Source of the DNA: Lachnospira sp. UBA4346
Lineage (GTDB): Bacteria > Bacillota > Clostridia > Lachnospirales > Lachnospiraceae
NCBI GenBank assembly: GCA_002394205.1
Contig: DGTC01000021.1
Location: forward strand, 1-6,239
Direction: 5' to 3'
DNA length: 6,239 nucleotides
The translations under genes and the position numbers were made by a program. The notes beneath the pieces were generated by a model, which saw nothing but the letters and a program-made list of their open reading frames with translations, had not been told where the DNA came from and did no database searches. Positions 4,296-6,239 of this stretch are shown one piece after another (position 1 is the first letter of the stretch; the number at the start of each line of letters is the position of its first letter).

Positions 4296-6239
4296 ATGAA
4301 GAAATTCAAGAAAGCAATGGCAGTGGTTGCGGCAGGAACGATGCTTGGTACATCGTTGGTGGTATCGCCGTATGCGTTCGCACCACAAATGGTTATGGCA
4401 GCAGAAGAAACGGATTTGACCAAAGGGGTAAAAGTCGGAAAGAACATCACGGCAACGCTGGTGGATGGTGTACTGACGTTGCGTGGTACGGGGAAGATGT
4501 ATAATGCAGACGGGTACAAGTCTGGATTATCTCCAATGAACGATAATAAGCAGATCGAGCGTGTGGTTGTGGAAGATGGAATTACAAGCATTGGAACAGA
4601 GGCATTTTATAAATGCAGCAGTTTAAGCAGTATCGAAATACCGAATAGCGTGACGAGCATTGGATATAGTGCATTTTATGACTGCAGCAGTTTAAGCAGT
4701 ATCGAAATACCGAACAGCGTGACGTATATAAGAGACAGTGCATTTAGGGGCTGCAAAAGTTTAAGCAGTATCGAAATACCAAATAGCGTGACGGGTATTG
4801 GACATAATGTATTTTATGACTGCAGCAGTTTAAGCAGTATCGAAATACCGAACAGCGTGACGTATATAGGAGACAGTGCATTTAGGGGCTGCAAAAGTTT
4901 AAGCAGTATCGAGATACCAAACAGCGTGACGAGCATAGAAAAGAGTACATTTTATGGCTGCAGCAGTTTAAGCAGTATAGAAATACCAAATGGCGTGACG
5001 AGAATTGGTGATTTTGCATTTGGGAGCTGTAGCAGTTTAAGCAGTATCAAAATACCGAATAGCGTGACGAGCATTGGTGATGCTGCATTTGGGAGCTGTA
5101 GCAGTTTAAGCAGTATCAAAATACCGAATAGCGTGACGAGAATTGGAAGTGGTACATTTTCAAACTGTAGCAGTTTAGGCAGTATCGAGATACCAAATGG
5201 CGTGACGAGAATTGAAAGTAGTACATTTGCAAACTGTAGCAGTTTAAGCAGTATTGAAATACCAAATAGCGTGACGAGTATTGGAACAGAGGCATTTTAT
5301 AAATGCAGCAGTTTAAGCAGTATCGAGATACCAAACAGCGTGACGAGCATAGGAATGAGGACATTTTATGGCTGCAGCAGTTTAAGCAGTATCGAGATAC
5401 CGAATAGTGTGACGAGCATAGGATTGGGTGCATTTTGGGGATGTAGGAGTTTAAGCAGTATCAAAATACCAAATGGTTTGACGAGCATTGAAAAGGATAC
5501 ATTTGAAGACTGCAGCAGTTTAAGCAGTATAGAGATACCGAATAGCGTGACGAGAATTGGAGATGGTGCATTTTGGGGATGTAGGAGTTTAAGCAGTATA
5601 GAGATACCGAATAGCGTGACGAGCATAGAACCCTATGCATTTCGGAATTGCAGCAGTTTAAACAGTATTGAAATACCAAACAGAGTGACGAGCATTGGAG
5701 TTGGTGCATTTGCGATAGATGCCTCTTTAAAAAATATTGTAAATCAGTCACAGGTAACGATTGATTTGCAAGAGACAATCGGAAGTTATCTTTATGTAGG
5801 AGAGGGAAAGGGAAATTATCAGTATTCTTATTATACCGTCTATAAAAAGGTAGAAGATGGACAAGGAGATTATATCTTTGTTCCATGCCCGGAATTTGTC
5901 CTTCAGGGAACAGATACGGTGGTTACGGTCGTAGAACCGGGACAGACCGTAGTAACAAGAGATTATGTAGAACCGGTCGTAGAGCCAACAGAACCATCAA
6001 ATCAGGAAGAACAGCCGGTGCAGGAAGCAAAGAATGGCTTATTACCGGCAGAAGATGGCAACTGGTATTACTATAACAATAATAACATTGACAATGATTT
6101 CACAGGCATCGTACCAAACGAAAATGGCTGGTGGTATGTGAAGAATGGCGTGTTAGATTTCACAGCGAATACTGTAGCAGAGAATGAATATGGCTGGTGG
6201 AAGATTACGAATGGAGCAGTCGATTTTAACTACACAGGA
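4296..6239 (+). CDS. Secreted BspA-like leucine-rich repeat surface protein with Trp-rich C-terminal repeats (3' end outside window)
   Basis: 648 codons are visible and the frame is still open at the window end. Residues 1-36 are a signal peptide (MKKFKKAMAVVAAGTMLG, hydrophobic to about 29), probably cut at MAA-EE. Residues 39-83 are a cap (NITATLVDGVLTLRGTGKM) of the kind often preceding LRR_5 repeats. From about 84 a degenerate unit (RVVVEDGITSIGTEAF) leads into sixteen 23-residue units (107-474) with consensus CSSLSSIEIPNSVTSIG, two variable residues, AF, two variable residues. This matches the Treponema/BspA LRR family (PF13306), which in known cases mediates adhesion. Residues 475-579 are a degenerate end unit, a Tyr-rich stretch and a Pro/Glu/Val linker. 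From 580, at least three repeats occur (GNWYYYNNNN; NGWWYVKNGVLDF; YGWWKITNGAVDF), resembling cell-wall-binding-type repeats. The start is fixed by AAAGGA at 4282-4287, eight bases upstream, and an in-frame TGA at 4275-4277. Role in surface attachment is inferred. Confidence 0.93.
   Translation, partial: MKKFKKAMAVVAAGTMLGTSLVVSPYAFAPQMVMAAEETDLTKGVKVGKNITATLVDGVLTLRGTGKMYNADGYKSGLSPMNDNKQIERVVVEDGITSIGTEAFYKCSSLSSIEIPNSVTSIGYSAFYDCSSLSSIEIPNSVTYIRDSAFRGCKSLSSIEIPNSVTGIGHNVFYDCSSLSSIEIPNSVTYIGDSAFRGCKSLSSIEIPNSVTSIEKSTFYGCSSLSSIEIPNGVTRIGDFAFGSCSSLSSIKIPNSVTSIGDAAFGSCSSLSSIKIPNSVTRIGSGTFSNCSSLGSIEIPNGVTRIESSTFANCSSLSSIEIPNSVTSIGTEAFYKCSSLSSIEIPNSVTSIGMRTFYGCSSLSSIEIPNSVTSIGLGAFWGCRSLSSIKIPNGLTSIEKDTFEDCSSLSSIEIPNSVTRIGDGAFWGCRSLSSIEIPNSVTSIEPYAFRNCSSLNSIEIPNRVTSIGVGAFAIDASLKNIVNQSQVTIDLQETIGSYLYVGEGKGNYQYSYYTVYKKVEDGQGDYIFVPCPEFVLQGTDTVVTVVEPGQTVVTRDYVEPVVEPTEPSNQEEQPVQEAKNGLLPAEDGNWYYYNNNNIDNDFTGIVPNENGWWYVKNGVLDFTANTVAENEYGWWKITNGAVDFNYTG
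4614..5717 (+). repeat. Tandem array of sixteen 69-bp units encoding leucine-rich repeats
   Basis: The Cys codon opening each unit recurs at 4614, 4683, 4752 and so on to 5649, always exactly 69 bases apart with no insertion or deletion. The core AGCAGTTTAAGCAGTAT is nearly invariant at DNA level, while codons for residues 15, 17-20 and 22-23 vary. Longer blocks repeat too: about 100 bp from 4674 recurs from 4812 with a single difference near 4731/4869 (AGA versus GGA), and GCATTTTGGGGATGTAGG recurs 138 bp apart (from 5430 and 5568). Adjacent units near 5010 and 5079 are also almost the same. This indicates recent duplication or gene conversion within the array. Confidence 0.97.
6033..6239 (+). 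repeat. Start of a Trp-rich C-terminal repeat region
   Basis: Three units of about 22-27 residues are seen before the window ends: NGLLPAEDGNWYYYNNNN..DFTG, then PNENGWWYVKNGVLDFTA, then AENEYGWWKITNGAVDFN. They share the pattern N-[G/Y]-G-W-W-x-x-x-N-G-x-x-D-F. Similar arrays end many secreted Lachnospiraceae proteins and resemble choline/cell-wall-binding repeats. Wall anchoring is inferred, not shown. More units probably follow. Confidence 0.75.

Noticed and set aside
4238..4504. Open frame of 88 codons overlapping the start of the surface protein gene
   Set aside because: It is in another frame from the well-supported signal peptide and LRR cap, has no ribosome site of its own, and its product looks like frame-shifted sequence.
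5116..5886. Several long open frames on the minus strand across the repeat array (for example 5116-5433, 5366-5626, 5461-5886)
   Set aside because: Because the 69-bp period is a multiple of three, any antisense frame lacking a stop in one unit stays open through the array. They have no ribosome sites and only mirror the LRR repeats.

Overview
The window looks like chromosomal DNA from a low-GC Gram-positive anaerobe of the Clostridia, most likely a gut Lachnospiraceae (Roseburia/Eubacterium/Butyrivibrio type). Three things point there: AT-rich codon use with strong AGGAGG-type ribosome sites, a PurA of the clostridial sequence type, and a secreted BspA-like leucine-rich repeat protein that ends in the tryptophan-rich 'GWWYVKNG' repeats common in that family. 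This assignment is inference from protein style; no rRNA or other marker gene is present.

Left edge (1-350): the decayed 3' end of a gene. Its conceptual product ends in a DUF4214-like segment, but it needs a frame change near position 194 and has an in-frame stop at 30-32. Next comes a stand-alone vitamin-type ECF transporter S component (441-974) with its own extended -10 promoter, facing a secreted C39-family cysteine peptidase on the minus strand (1196-2002). A long imperfect hairpin lies between the two convergent genes.

Centre (2003-3600): the peptidase and purA (2180-3475, adenylosuccinate synthetase) are divergent, and their predicted promoters overlap on the palindrome TTGCAA at 2066-2071. 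The purA leader can fold into three consecutive hairpins. A strong bidirectional terminator (3516-3580) ends purA and also the convergent small two-helix membrane protein gene (3680-3889, minus), whose leader contains a 14-bp imperfect inverted repeat.

Right part (4113-6239): the most unusual locus. A large surface protein gene (4296 to beyond the window) encodes a signal peptide, a short N-terminal cap, sixteen 69-bp leucine-rich repeat units in exact register (4614-5717), an acidic/proline linker and at least three Trp-rich repeats. A 12-T homopolymer (4123-4134) sits among its promoter elements, and a 12-bp stem enclosing 54 nt forms in its leader. Together these suggest a surface protein whose expression may switch by slippage in the T tract and whose length may change by recombination between repeats. 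The genes appear to be separate transcription units rather than one pathway. No rRNA, tRNA, CRISPR array or insertion sequence was seen.
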